This document shows, in pieces, positions 1 through 6,746 of a stretch of DNA of 24,349 bases. The notes under the pieces are model-generated. The model ran no database searches and was not told the DNA's origin. It saw nothing but the letters and a program-made list of their open reading frames with translations. The DNA lies in IMG/VR virus record IMGVR_UViG_3300008258_000063, positions 1 through 24,349 of that record; one strand, given 5' to 3'. Within the stretch, counting starts at the first letter, position 1. Each line of letters opens with the position of its first letter. This DNA comes from a virus. The position numbers were made by a program, and so were the translations under genes.

Positions 1-102
1 GATAAAAGCTTTAAGATTCAAGTACTTATGATGGAGAAGAAGAAAACAGTTGACAATAAATTTAACTGGGCTTATAAAATTTTAGGAGATGCACTAATAT
101 GA
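1..102 (+). CDS. C-terminal end of an unidentified protein (5' end outside window)
   Basis: Frame 1 is open from the first base to a TGA at 100-102 and encodes the last 33 residues of a protein. The visible tail is Lys-rich in the middle and ends in WAYKILGDALI. Its stop overlaps the start of the next gene as ATGA (99-102), the same coupling seen along this whole arm, which supports a real gene. Nothing in these residues identifies a family. A promoter lies inside its coding sequence. An AGGAG at 84-88 near its end serves the next gene. Confidence 0.6.
   Translation, partial: DKSFKIQVLMMEKKKTVDNKFNWAYKILGDALI
50..78 (+). promoter_or_regulatory. Sigma-70-type promoter P1
   Basis: TTGACA at 50-55 is a perfect -35 box. 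It is followed after exactly 17 bases by TATAAA at 73-78 (5 of 6 to TATAAT). Transcription would start near 85, inside the AGGAG (84-88) that precedes the ATG at 99, so the leader would be very short. The box and its flank (GTTGACAATRA...ATTTAA) resemble promoter P2, 275 bases downstream. Inference from sequence only. Confidence 0.6.
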
Positions 103-341
103 GATGCTATTGCTGTAATAAAATGCTGTCAGATTTTGAAGCCACTCGTAAGAGTGTACATACCAACGAGTACTTAGACATGTGTAATAAATGTTACGCT
201 ACTATCAGTGATGACTTACTAACTTATGAAAGAGCAGACCTATACGATGAAGACGAAGATTACGAAGGAGACGAAGAAATGGATAGTAACGAGTATGATT
301 CTTTTGGTCGTGTGGACAATAGGGTTGACAATGATATTTAA
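99..341 (+). CDS. Small zinc-ribbon protein with acidic tail
   Basis: This 80-residue protein has two CxxC knuckles, Cys3/Cys6 and Cys29/Cys32, spaced as in a zinc ribbon. A strongly acidic stretch of Asp/Glu follows at about residues 47-65. An AGGAG lies 10 bases before the ATG, which also overlaps the previous stop. Its place at the head of the rightward arm, just after promoter P1, suggests early expression. Small zinc-binding or acidic phage proteins made early sometimes bind host RNA polymerase or DNA-binding proteins, but no specific family is recognised here and the function is unknown. It could also be a structural zinc protein of the replication machinery. Confidence 0.7.
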   Translation: MRCYCCNKMLSDFEATRKSVHTNEYLDMCNKCYATISDDLLTYERADLYDEDEDYEGDEEMDSNEYDSFGRVDNRVDNDI

Positions 342-353
342 ATATGTTATACT
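325..353 (+). promoter_or_regulatory. Sigma-70-type promoter P2 with extended -10
   Basis: TTGACA at 325-330 is a perfect -35 box, with a 17-base spacer to TATACT at 348-353. A TG at 345-346 gives an extended -10 (TGnTATACT). The -35 box overlaps the end of the preceding gene. Transcription from about 360 would give an 80-base leader with a possible hairpin (TATCTA 353-358 pairing with TAGATA 375-380, only partly transcribed) and the tandem repeat at 400-437. This is probably the main promoter for the replication genes. Confidence 0.7.
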
Positions 354-399
354 ATCTACTAAGTAGTATTTATATAGATAAGTATTTTATATAGTGTAT

Positions 400-437
400 A
401 CTTAGGAGTTAAACTTAGGAGCTAAACTTAGGAATAA
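400..437 (+). repeat. Tandem 13-bp repeat carrying Shine-Dalgarno cores
   Basis: ACTTAGGAGTTAA (400-412) is repeated as ACTTAGGAGCTAA (413-425), and a degenerate third copy, ACTTAGGAATAA, follows at 426-437. Each copy contains TTAGGA(G), a ribosome-binding core. The third AGGA lies 7 bases before the ATG at 441. The repeat sits in the leader of promoter P2. The stretch 342-440 is the longest gene-free segment of the window. Confidence 0.7.
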
Positions 438-440
438 ACT

Positions 441-605
441 ATGGAAGATAACTACGAAGAAGAAATGCATTACCACTTTGTCGTGCAACACGTAGTCGAT
501 AGTGCTGGTCGCTATGGTATCGATGTAGTCCTACAAGATATCGTTGATGCCTGGAACTTTAGATTAAAGCAACATGATACCACTGCTGAGTTTACATGGA
601 CATGA
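441..605 (+). CDS. Hypothetical small protein (54 aa)
   Basis: The ATG at 441 opens a 54-residue frame ending with TGA at 603-605. The protein starts MEDNYEEEMHYHF and has an acidic N terminus, then an amphipathic segment. It is preceded by AGGA at the end of the tandem repeat and is the first gene after promoter P2. Its stop overlaps the next start (ATGA, 602-605), so translation of the two is probably coupled. No family is recognised. The coupling and the ribosome-binding site are the main support. Confidence 0.6.
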   Translation: MEDNYEEEMHYHFVVQHVVDSAGRYGIDVVLQDIVDAWNFRLKQHDTTAEFTWT

Positions 606-775
606 GAATAATCCATGAGAGAACTGCTAAGTGGGTGGATGATACTTGGAATGTAACTGATGTACCTAGCTACTACTGGGAGGATAAGATAACCAGATCT
701 CCTACATTTAACAGTCTTACTGCTGCACTGCAATGGATTATTAAACACGATGAGGAATTGAATGAAAATAGATAG
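602..775 (+). CDS. Hypothetical small protein (57 aa)
   Basis: This frame runs from the ATG at 602, overlapping the preceding TGA, to a TAG at 773-775 and encodes 57 residues. The protein is rich in Trp and Tyr (TAKWVDDTWN, SYYWEDK) and ends with a charged segment, KHDEELNENR. It overlaps the primase-helicase start (762) by 14 bases. No known family is recognised. Position and tight packing suggest a small phage accessory protein co-translated with the replication genes. Confidence 0.55.
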   Translation: MRIIHERTAKWVDDTWNVTDVPSYYWEDKITRSPTFNSLTAALQWIIKHDEELNENR

Positions 776-2399
776 TAACTTTTTAAAACACATACCATGT
801 ACTAACTGTGGGTCTTCGGATGCTAACAGTTTATACGATGATGGGCATGAGTATTGTCATAAGTGTACAACCTTTAAGAAGGGCTCAGAGGCGATGGTTC
901 AGGCTGTCCTAAGGGAAGGTATCACCCACACTGAGAACTCGTCTCCTAAGCAGTTTAAAACAGTCCTAGAGGCATTGGCAAACGTAGAAGCAAACCCAGT
1001 TGTAGAGCGTGGTATTACTACACAGACTATGCACTTCTTTGGTGCAGGTTCTGATAGCTCAAGTTATTACTTTCCATATTGTGATATCACTGGTAAGGTG
1101 GTGGCTGCTAAGACTCGCTCGATTACTGCTAAGGAGTTTAGTGTTATTGGGGATTGGAAGAGTGCTGTACTATTCGGACAGAACAAATTCCCTCCAGGTG
1201 GTAGGGCTATAACTGTTACTGAGGGAGAGTTTGATGCACTGGCTTGCTATCAGTTGACAGGTTCTCGCTACCCAGTGGTATCTATTCGTAGTGGTGCTAC
1301 GTCAGCGTTGAAGGATTGTCGTACCAGTTTTGAGTATCTAGATTCCTTTGATAAGATTGTGATCTGTTTTGATAACGATGAACCTGGACAGCAAGCAGCT
1401 AACCAGGTTGCTGAATTGTTTGGTAGTAAAGCACACATCTTTAGGTTCAAACAACCTGAGATTAAGGACGCTAACGATTACTTGATTCGTGGTTTAACTA
1501 AGGAGTTTGTTGAGCAGTGGTGGGATGCTGAGAAGTATGTACCTGATGGTATTATAGCAGGTTCTACATTATGGGAGTTAGTTAATCAACCAATCGAGAA
1601 GGCTGAGGTACAGTATCCGTATTATGGAATGAGCAATCTTACCTATGGTATTCGCTTAGGAGAACTGGTAACAGTGACTGCAGGATCTGGGCTCGGTAAG
1701 TCTCAGTTTATGCGGGAGATTGTGTGGCAGATCTTGAGTAAGACTACAGATAACATTGGTCTTATGTTCTTGGAGGAGTCGGTCAAGAAAACTGCTAAGA
1801 GTTTGATGTCACTTGCTGCAAATAAACCACTACACTTACCTGATTGTGAAGTTGAAGAGGAGGAACTACGCTATGCATTTGATGCTACCCTTGGAACTGA
1901 TCGTGTATTTTTGTTTGATCATTTTGGGTCTACCGCCATTGACAATATTATCAACCGAGTACGATTCATGGCAAAAGGTCTTAATTGTCGTTATATATTT
2001 CTTGATCACGTATCGATTGTGGTCAGTGCTCAGGAGAATGGCGACGAAAGAAAAGCTTTAGACGAGATCATGACTAAGCTTCGTACCATTGTGCAAGAGA
2101 CTGGCATTGCATTGTTTGTGGTGTCTCACCTTAAGCGTCCTGATTCTAAGGGGCATGAGGAAGGTGCTGCTACATCCTTGGCACAGCTACGTGGTTCAGG
2201 TTCTATTGCTCAGCTCTCAGACATGGTCATTGGATTAGAACGTAATGGTCAGCATGAGAATGAGCAGGAGCGTAACACTACCTATGTTCGAGTATTGAAG
2301 AATCGTTTTAGTGGTTTAACTGGGTTGGCTTGTCGTCTCTTGTATCGTCGTGATACAGGTAGAATGAATGAGCTCCCTCCTGAGGAAAAGACTTTATAG
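762..2399 (+). CDS. DNA primase-helicase, T7 gp4-like
   Basis: This 545-residue protein is close in length to T7 gp4 (566). It carries an N-terminal zinc-binding domain with Cys13/Cys16 and Cys32/Cys35. A TOPRIM primase domain follows, with EGEFDA at 154-159 and DNDEPG at 204-209. The C-terminal half is a DnaB/RecA-type hexameric helicase: Walker A GSGLGKS at 308-314, a Walker B-like strand YIFLDHVS, a VVSHLKRP segment and the LRGSGSIAQLSD motif before the C terminus. In the T7 family it unwinds the fork with NTP hydrolysis and lays down primers for the phage polymerase, which follows downstream. Start at ATG 762, with a GAGG upstream. All key residues appear intact. Confidence 0.95.
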   Translation: MKIDSNFLKHIPCTNCGSSDANSLYDDGHEYCHKCTTFKKGSEAMVQAVLREGITHTENSSPKQFKTVLEALANVEANPVVERGITTQTMHFFGAGSDSSSYYFPYCDITGKVVAAKTRSITAKEFSVIGDWKSAVLFGQNKFPPGGRAITVTEGEFDALACYQLTGSRYPVVSIRSGATSALKDCRTSFEYLDSFDKIVICFDNDEPGQQAANQVAELFGSKAHIFRFKQPEIKDANDYLIRGLTKEFVEQWWDAEKYVPDGIIAGSTLWELVNQPIEKAEVQYPYYGMSNLTYGIRLGELVTVTAGSGLGKSQFMREIVWQILSKTTDNIGLMFLEESVKKTAKSLMSLAANKPLHLPDCEVEEEELRYAFDATLGTDRVFLFDHFGSTAIDNIINRVRFMAKGLNCRYIFLDHVSIVVSAQENGDERKALDEIMTKLRTIVQETGIALFVVSHLKRPDSKGHEEGAATSLAQLRGSGSIAQLSDMVIGLERNGQHENEQERNTTYVRVLKNRFSGLTGLACRLLYRRDTGRMNELPPEEKTL

Positions 2400-2410
2400 G
2401 GGTTGCTAAT

Positions 2411-2668
2411 ATGAATGAAGCATGTTATAATAATATGTCTGGTATAAAATGGGGAGGCACTATCTTATGTTTAATTGGAATAGCGTTAACTAGCTTCAAT
2501 GTATATCCACTTAATATACTATTTGGACTGGTTGGATCAGGCTTGTGGGCTTATGCTGGTGTACTGCAGCGTGACATACCTTTGATCTTGGTTGAGGTTG
2601 TAGCAGTTGCCCTGTACTTTGCAGGGGTGGTCTCTTATGTAACATATTCGTTGCATAACTGGCTTTAA
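2411..2668 (+). CDS. Small integral membrane protein, three predicted helices
   Basis: This 85-residue protein has three hydrophobic stretches, at about residues 14-28, 35-52 and 56-78, joined by short polar loops. It starts 11 bases after the helicase stop. Its pattern (short polar N terminus, helix, YPLNILFGLVGSGLWAYAGV, helix) recalls small inner-membrane proteins carried by aquatic phages, possibly the DUF6552 type, but I cannot confirm that without a search. With the next gene it forms a membrane pair inserted between the helicase and polymerase genes. Possible roles are modifying the host membrane or excluding other phages. No catalytic motif is visible. Confidence 0.65.
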   Translation: MNEACYNNMSGIKWGGTILCLIGIALTSFNVYPLNILFGLVGSGLWAYAGVLQRDIPLILVEVVAVALYFAGVVSYVTYSLHNWL

Positions 2669-2688
2669 CGTAACATTTATATTACATT

Positions 2689-2910
2689 ATGAAAGACTTT
2701 TTAATTGTTATGGCTGCTTTGTTTGGCTTAGTAATTGGTTTTTTAGTCAGTGAACATAAACACAGGCTAGATAATATAGAATGTAATAGTTATTCTACTA
2801 AGCATTCTAAATGGGATGGATACCTAGCACGAAACGAACATGGAGATATACGTTGCTTTTGGTTAGAGCGTGAATATCCTTGGAGACTTAGGCATGGAGT
2901 ACCTGTTTAA
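2689..2910 (+). CDS. Small single-span membrane protein
   Basis: This 73-residue protein has one hydrophobic segment at residues 4-20 (FLIVMAALFGLVIGFLV), then a polar domain with two Cys (C33, C56) and several Trp/Tyr. The N-terminal helix could be a signal anchor placing the rest in the periplasm, where the two Cys might form a disulfide; this is inference. The stop overlaps the FkbM start by one base (TAATG). No convincing ribosome-binding site precedes the start. Family not recognised. Confidence 0.6.
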   Translation: MKDFLIVMAALFGLVIGFLVSEHKHRLDNIECNSYSTKHSKWDGYLARNEHGDIRCFWLEREYPWRLRHGVPV

Positions 2911-3563
2911 TGGCACATCCTGATCAACTATTTGGAGATAAAACCTATGCACAGCATGGAGATGATATTGTTATTCGGGTTCTCTTTAACAGTCTCGGTA
3001 TTAATACTCCTTCATACTTGGACGTGGGAGCACACCATCCTGAAACCATTAGTAATACTAAGTTGTTTTATGACACTGGTTCTCGTGGTATTAATGTTGA
3101 AGCAAATCCTGAGTTACATAAATTATTCGTAGAACAGAGACCTGGGGATGTTAATCTCAACGTAGGAGTAGGAACTAAGTCAGGCTTCCAAGACTTCTAT
3201 ATGATTGATAGTCATTCAGGACGTAACACTTTTGTTAAGAAGATAGCTGAAGAATTTGTTAGAGATTATCCTGAGTTTAGTATTACAGAAGTAAAACAAA
3301 TACCAGTCTTTACAATCGAGCAGGTACTACAACATCGCAATGTTCCCGACTTCTTAACGATTGATATTGAGGGCATGGACTATGATGTATTACAGAGTAT
3401 TGATTATCGCAGGTATCCATTTAAAGTAATCTGCGTTGAGATACAACCATATAGTGAAGAAGATATCAGGACTCTAATGTTTAGTGTCGGTTATCATTCT
3501 GTTATTCGATGTGGTTCTAACTTGATATTCATTGATAAAAATTTAACAAATCGAGTAAGATAA
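2910..3563 (+). CDS. FkbM-family methyltransferase
   Basis: This 217-residue protein has the Rossmann SAM-binding loop YLDVGAHHP (residues 36-44), the acidic end of strand 2 in NVEANP (62-67), and the family signature FLTIDIEGMDYDVL at 148-161 followed by the strand VICVEIQP. FkbM-family enzymes are SAM-dependent O-methyltransferases that act on small molecules and on sugars of glycans. The full domain is present at a typical length. It sits between two small membrane protein genes and the DNA polymerase gene, an unusual place for a sugar-modifying enzyme. Its target could be a host surface glycan, a phage structural glycan or a small metabolite; the sequence does not say. Confidence 0.85.
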   Translation: MAHPDQLFGDKTYAQHGDDIVIRVLFNSLGINTPSYLDVGAHHPETISNTKLFYDTGSRGINVEANPELHKLFVEQRPGDVNLNVGVGTKSGFQDFYMIDSHSGRNTFVKKIAEEFVRDYPEFSITEVKQIPVFTIEQVLQHRNVPDFLTIDIEGMDYDVLQSIDYRRYPFKVICVEIQPYSEEDIRTLMFSVGYHSVIRCGSNLIFIDKNLTNRVR

Positions 3564-3566
3564 TGT

Positions 3567-5213
3567 ATGCGTGTAATATTAGACATAGAAACAAATCTTA
3601 AGCATGACAAGATATGGATGTGCGTTACTAGAGAAATAGGAGGAGATGTAATAGTATGGAAGGAAGCAAGAGAGTTACAAAAGTATTTGGACAGTTGCGA
3701 TTTGATTATCATGCACAACGGAATATGCTTCGATGCCCCAGTACTGAGAAAGAACTGGAACATTACGATGAAGCAGAACCAGATGTGCGACACGCTCGTA
3801 CTAAGTCGCCTCCTAAGCCCAAGCCTAGAGGGAGGACATAGTCTTGCTGCATGGGGTGGACGCTTAGGTTTTCCTAAGGGAGACTTCAATGACTGGGATG
3901 CTGGGTACTCTGCTGAGATGGAAGCTTATTGTATCCAAGATACTTTAGTAACTGAGAAGTTGTACCTACATTTAACTACTGAATTAACTAGAAATAAATT
4001 TGACGAGAGGAGTATTAAACTTGAGCACAATGTACAAGCGGTCATCGCAAAGCAAGAAGAAAGTGGCTTCAAACTCAACGAAAGGAATGCTATCATTCTT
4101 CTTTCAACGCTGCAAAATAAGTTGGTTGTTCTTGAAACTGAGCTTCAAAACATTTTTCCAACCAAGACAATCTTACGAGTCTCAGAGAAAACAGGCAAGC
4201 CTCTTAAGCCAATCATCGAACCCTTTAACCCAGGAAGTAGAAAGCAAATTGGTGAAAGACTTCAAGAAAAGGGTTGGAAACCCGACAAGTATACGGAAAC
4301 AGGTCAGCCCATCGTCGACGAAGGGACGCTCGAAGGCTTAGATTTTCCTGAAGCTAAAGCTATCGCTGAGTACTTGTTACTACAGAAAAGAATAGCACAG
4401 ATTCAATCGTGGTTAAAAGCAATACAACCTGATGGTAGGGTGCGTGGTAAGGTAATAACGAATGGTGCAGTCACTGGACGAATGACGCACCACAGTCCTA
4501 ACATGGCACAAGTACCTAGTTGTGGTAGCCCCTACGGAGAAGATTGTAGGGATCTTTGGATTGTAGAGAAAGGATATAAGTTAGTAGGTATTGATGCCTC
4601 AGGATTAGAACTGAGAATGCTTGCTCACTACATGAAAGACGATGCGTATATTTATGAGGTCACACAAGGTGATATCCACACTGCCAACCAGAAAGCTGCT
4701 GGACTCGAAACACGTGCTCAAGCAAAGACGTTTATATATGCATTCCTCTATGGTGCAGGGGCTGCCAAGATCGGGAAAGTTGTGGGTGCTGGAGCGAAAG
4801 AAGGACAACGACTTATTGATTCTTTTCTGGAAAACACCCCGAAATTACGAACACTTAGGGAGGACGTGGCTAGAATCTGCAAGTCGTCGGGATCATTACC
4901 AGGTCTTGATGGACGTAGACTATACGTTAGATCTGACCATGCAGCACTCAACACACTTCTCCAAGGTGCGGGTGCGATTGTCATGAAGCAAGCATTAGTT
5001 ATCCTAGATGAACGACTGAGTAAGCTTGGTGTTGATTATAAGTTTGTTGCTAATGTGCATGACGAATGGCAGATTGAAGTAGCAGAAGCCTACGCAGATA
5101 TGGTAGGTAAGTTAGGAGTACAAGCTATTGAGCAAGCAGGTCGTATATTAGAAATGCGATGCCCTCTCACTGGTGCGTACAGGGTAGGTAATTCATGGAA
5201 GGAAACACACTGA
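3567..5213 (+). CDS. DNA polymerase, family A, with 3'-5' exonuclease (T7 gp5-like)
   Basis: This 548-residue polymerase has an intact proofreading domain: Exo I with Asp6 and Glu8 (LDIET), Exo II NGICFDAP with Asp56, the DTLVLSRLL segment (75-83) and Exo III Tyr121-x3-Asp125. The polymerase domain has motif A GIDASGLELRMLAHY with Asp343, motif B (RAQAKTFIYAFLYGAG) with Lys387 and Tyr391, and motif C VHDEWQ with Asp499/Glu500. It is about 150 residues shorter than T7 DNA polymerase (704), so it probably lacks the thioredoxin-binding insertion and has shorter linkers. It starts 3 bases after FkbM, and its TGA overlaps the next ATG. Family assignment is firm. How it gains processivity is unknown. 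Confidence 0.96.
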   Translation: MRVILDIETNLKHDKIWMCVTREIGGDVIVWKEARELQKYLDSCDLIIMHNGICFDAPVLRKNWNITMKQNQMCDTLVLSRLLSPSLEGGHSLAAWGGRLGFPKGDFNDWDAGYSAEMEAYCIQDTLVTEKLYLHLTTELTRNKFDERSIKLEHNVQAVIAKQEESGFKLNERNAIILLSTLQNKLVVLETELQNIFPTKTILRVSEKTGKPLKPIIEPFNPGSRKQIGERLQEKGWKPDKYTETGQPIVDEGTLEGLDFPEAKAIAEYLLLQKRIAQIQSWLKAIQPDGRVRGKVITNGAVTGRMTHHSPNMAQVPSCGSPYGEDCRDLWIVEKGYKLVGIDASGLELRMLAHYMKDDAYIYEVTQGDIHTANQKAAGLETRAQAKTFIYAFLYGAGAAKIGKVVGAGAKEGQRLIDSFLENTPKLRTLREDVARICKSSGSLPGLDGRRLYVRSDHAALNTLLQGAGAIVMKQALVILDERLSKLGVDYKFVANVHDEWQIEVAEAYADMVGKLGVQAIEQAGRILEMRCPLTGAYRVGNSWKETH

Positions 5214-5362
5214 TGGATGAGATTAAACAAGTAGTACTTAAACTTCTAAGACAAGGTAATCATGTATCGACTGTTAGAACACTGCTACGTGACGCAGAGA
5301 AAGAACTAGATCAAGCACAGGAATACTTAGAAGCTGTTAAAGAAGCAGACTTTGCTCCATGA
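5213..5362 (+). CDS. Hypothetical small helical protein (49 aa)
   Basis: The ATG at 5213 shares its A with the polymerase TGA, and the frame runs to a TGA at 5360-5362. The 49 residues (starting MDEIKQVVLKLLRQGN) are strongly predicted to be helical with heptad-like Leu/Val spacing and many charged residues. It overlaps the next start as ATGA. Its coupling to the polymerase gene makes a polymerase-associated or replication role possible, but no family is recognised. Confidence 0.6.
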   Translation: MDEIKQVVLKLLRQGNHVSTVRTLLRDAEKELDQAQEYLEAVKEADFAP

Positions 5363-5538
5363 AAGTAGCAGAGTTGCCTGAACATGTAGAACCATTAGTT
5401 ATCGTGGGAGACGACAATAATTACTTGACTGTCTATACTTGTATGTCTAACGAAGATACTATTGAATTGCTGCGTCGTTCCTTGCATGTCCTTGAAATGG
5501 AACAGGAACAAGCAGGTATTAATTTGCATTTGCATTAA
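5359..5538 (+). CDS. Hypothetical small protein (59 aa)
   Basis: The frame from ATG 5359 (overlapping the previous stop) to TAA at 5536-5538 encodes 59 residues. It has a beta-like N-terminal half (EPLVIVGDDNNYLTVYT) and a helical second half, IELLRRSLHVLEMEQEQ. The two-part layout and ATGA coupling support a real gene. The tail NLHLH comes from a TTTGCA tandem repeat that also forms the upstream part of promoter P3. Function not recognised. Confidence 0.55.
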   Translation: MKVAELPEHVEPLVIVGDDNNYLTVYTCMSNEDTIELLRRSLHVLEMEQEQAGINLHLH

Positions 5539-5552
5539 AAGTATGCTATAAT
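5524..5552 (+). promoter_or_regulatory. Extended -10 promoter P3 before the ssDNA-binding protein gene
   Basis: TATAAT at 5547-5552 is a perfect -10 box with TG at 5544-5545 (TGCTATAAT). A weak -35, TTGCAT (5524-5529, matching only TTG), lies 17 bases upstream. The start point would be about 5559, 25 bases before the ATG at 5584, leaving room for the strong AAGGAG ribosome-binding site. Extra transcription here would suit a protein needed in large amounts. Confidence 0.55.
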
Positions 5553-5583
5553 ATATATGTAGTTATTTACTAAGGAGAAATAA

Positions 5584-6003
5584 ATGGAACAAGCAAAACC
5601 AGTACCAATCAAAGCCGACCTCTTCTGGGCTTCATTAAACGAGAAGAACAAAATCTCTGAGAAGTTTCAGGTAGATCTTTGCAACCTATCTAAGGATGCT
5701 GTAAAGACTTTGATGGAGATGGGTATCAATGTAAAGAACGATGCTGGTAAACCAGACCAAGGATTCTTTGTCACTGCTAAGAGTAAGTTATATCCTATCC
5801 TTGCAGTGGATGAGAAGGGCTCACCAATCAATGTTAAGATTGCTAACGGCTCTAAGGGTGTAGCACTTATCAAACCATACAGCTATAATGTTGGTGGTAA
5901 GAAAGGTGTAGGAGTTGGTATCAGTAAGATTGTAGTTAAAGAACTCATCGAGTATACTCCTAAGGGTATGAACTTAGCTGATATCGAGGAAGAAGCTCTT
6001 TAA
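5584..6003 (+). CDS. Single-stranded DNA-binding protein, T7 gp2.5-like
   Basis: This 139-residue protein sits between polymerase and exonuclease genes. It is beta-rich with conserved aromatic and basic residues (LFWASL, GFFVTAKSKLYP, IKPYSYNVGGKKGVGVG) and has the acidic C-terminal tail typical of phage ssDNA-binding proteins (LADIEEEAL). The acidic tail normally docks on polymerase and helicase and is displaced when DNA binds. It is shorter than T7 gp2.5 (232 residues) and ends in Leu, not Phe. It has the best ribosome-binding site of the arm (AAGGAG) and its own promoter. Its stop overlaps the next ATG (TAATG). The call rests on context, tail and general pattern. Confidence 0.75.
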   Translation: MEQAKPVPIKADLFWASLNEKNKISEKFQVDLCNLSKDAVKTLMEMGINVKNDAGKPDQGFFVTAKSKLYPILAVDEKGSPINVKIANGSKGVALIKPYSYNVGGKKGVGVGISKIVVKELIEYTPKGMNLADIEEEAL

Positions 6004-6746
6004 TGCAAACAGCCCTCATTGATGGGGACATACTAGTATATCGCATTGGCTTTGCTTCAGAAGATGAAACAGAGTCAATAGCGATTTCTAGGTGTAGTGA
6101 ATTCTTAGAGAACCTAATTCTCTTCAATGGCTTTGAAGATTACAAAGGGTACTTAACAGGTGGTGATAACTTCAGGCACGAGATAGCTAAGACTGCTCCG
6201 TATAAGGGTAATCGTAAAGCTGCAAAGCCTAAGCACTACGAACTCCTCAGAGAGTACATGATTAAAGCATGGAACTTTGAGCTGATCGTAGGACAAGAAG
6301 CTGACGACGCTCTAGGAATTGCAGCGTATGCTCTTGAGCCTGGTGAGTATTGTATTTGTACTATCGATAAAGACTTAGATATGATACGAGGAGATCACTT
6401 TAATTTTACTAAGGATCTTCGCTACTTCATTACTGAGGAAGAAGGTATTAGGAATTTTTATAAACAGATTTTAACTGGTGATAGGGTCGACAATGTTATT
6501 GGGCTTAAAGGCATTGGAGAAGTTAAAGCAGAGAGAATACTTAAAGAATGCAAAGACGAAAACGAAATGTATACTGCTGTCCTGGAGGCTTACCAAGGCG
6601 ACGAAGCAAGGGTACTGGAGAACGGACAATTGTTATGGATAAGAAGACAGTCAAACGAAATCTGGAAACCTCCAAAGTTATCTACGTCCAGTGGGTCGAC
6701 GCAGTTGCCGACGCAGGATGGGAAGACGAAGTCAAAGCAGAAATAG
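6003..6746 (+). CDS. 5'-3' exonuclease, T7 gp6 / FEN-like
   Basis: This 247-residue protein has the FEN-type metal-binding acidic residues in order: DGD (Asp7, Asp9), the PYKGNRK segment (66-72), QEADDALG (Glu99, Asp101, Asp102), TIDKDLDMI (Asp122, Asp124), and TGDRVDN (Asp160, Asp163) leading into the helix-hairpin GLKGIG (167-172). In T7 the homologue degrades host DNA and removes RNA primers. The final ~25 residues are a Ser/Thr/Lys-rich tail outside the family core, and they coincide exactly with the overlap with the next gene (6635-6746), so the tail may be a by-product of that overlap. Confidence 0.92.
   Translation: MQTALIDGDILVYRIGFASEDETESIAISRCSEFLENLILFNGFEDYKGYLTGGDNFRHEIAKTAPYKGNRKAAKPKHYELLREYMIKAWNFELIVGQEADDALGIAAYALEPGEYCICTIDKDLDMIRGDHFNFTKDLRYFITEEEGIRNFYKQILTGDRVDNVIGLKGIGEVKAERILKECKDENEMYTAVLEAYQGDEARVLENGQLLWIRRQSNEIWKPPKLSTSSGSTQLPTQDGKTKSKQK

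Noticed and set aside
1254-1284. TTGACA inside the primase-helicase gene as a promoter
   Set aside because: The nearest -10-like sequence (TATCTA, 1279) is 19 bases away and weak; this is chance within coding sequence.
1939-1967. Second TTGACA inside the primase-helicase gene
   Set aside because: No -10 sequence at 16-18 bases; chance within coding sequence.
3494-3889. Minus-strand 131-residue ORF across FkbM and polymerase genes
   Set aside because: Shadow of two well-supported genes with clear catalytic motifs on the plus strand.
6548-6634. Upstream extension of the 113-residue hypothetical protein
   Set aside because: The added residues are Arg/Cys-rich and fully inside the exonuclease reading frame; they do not look like part of the fold.
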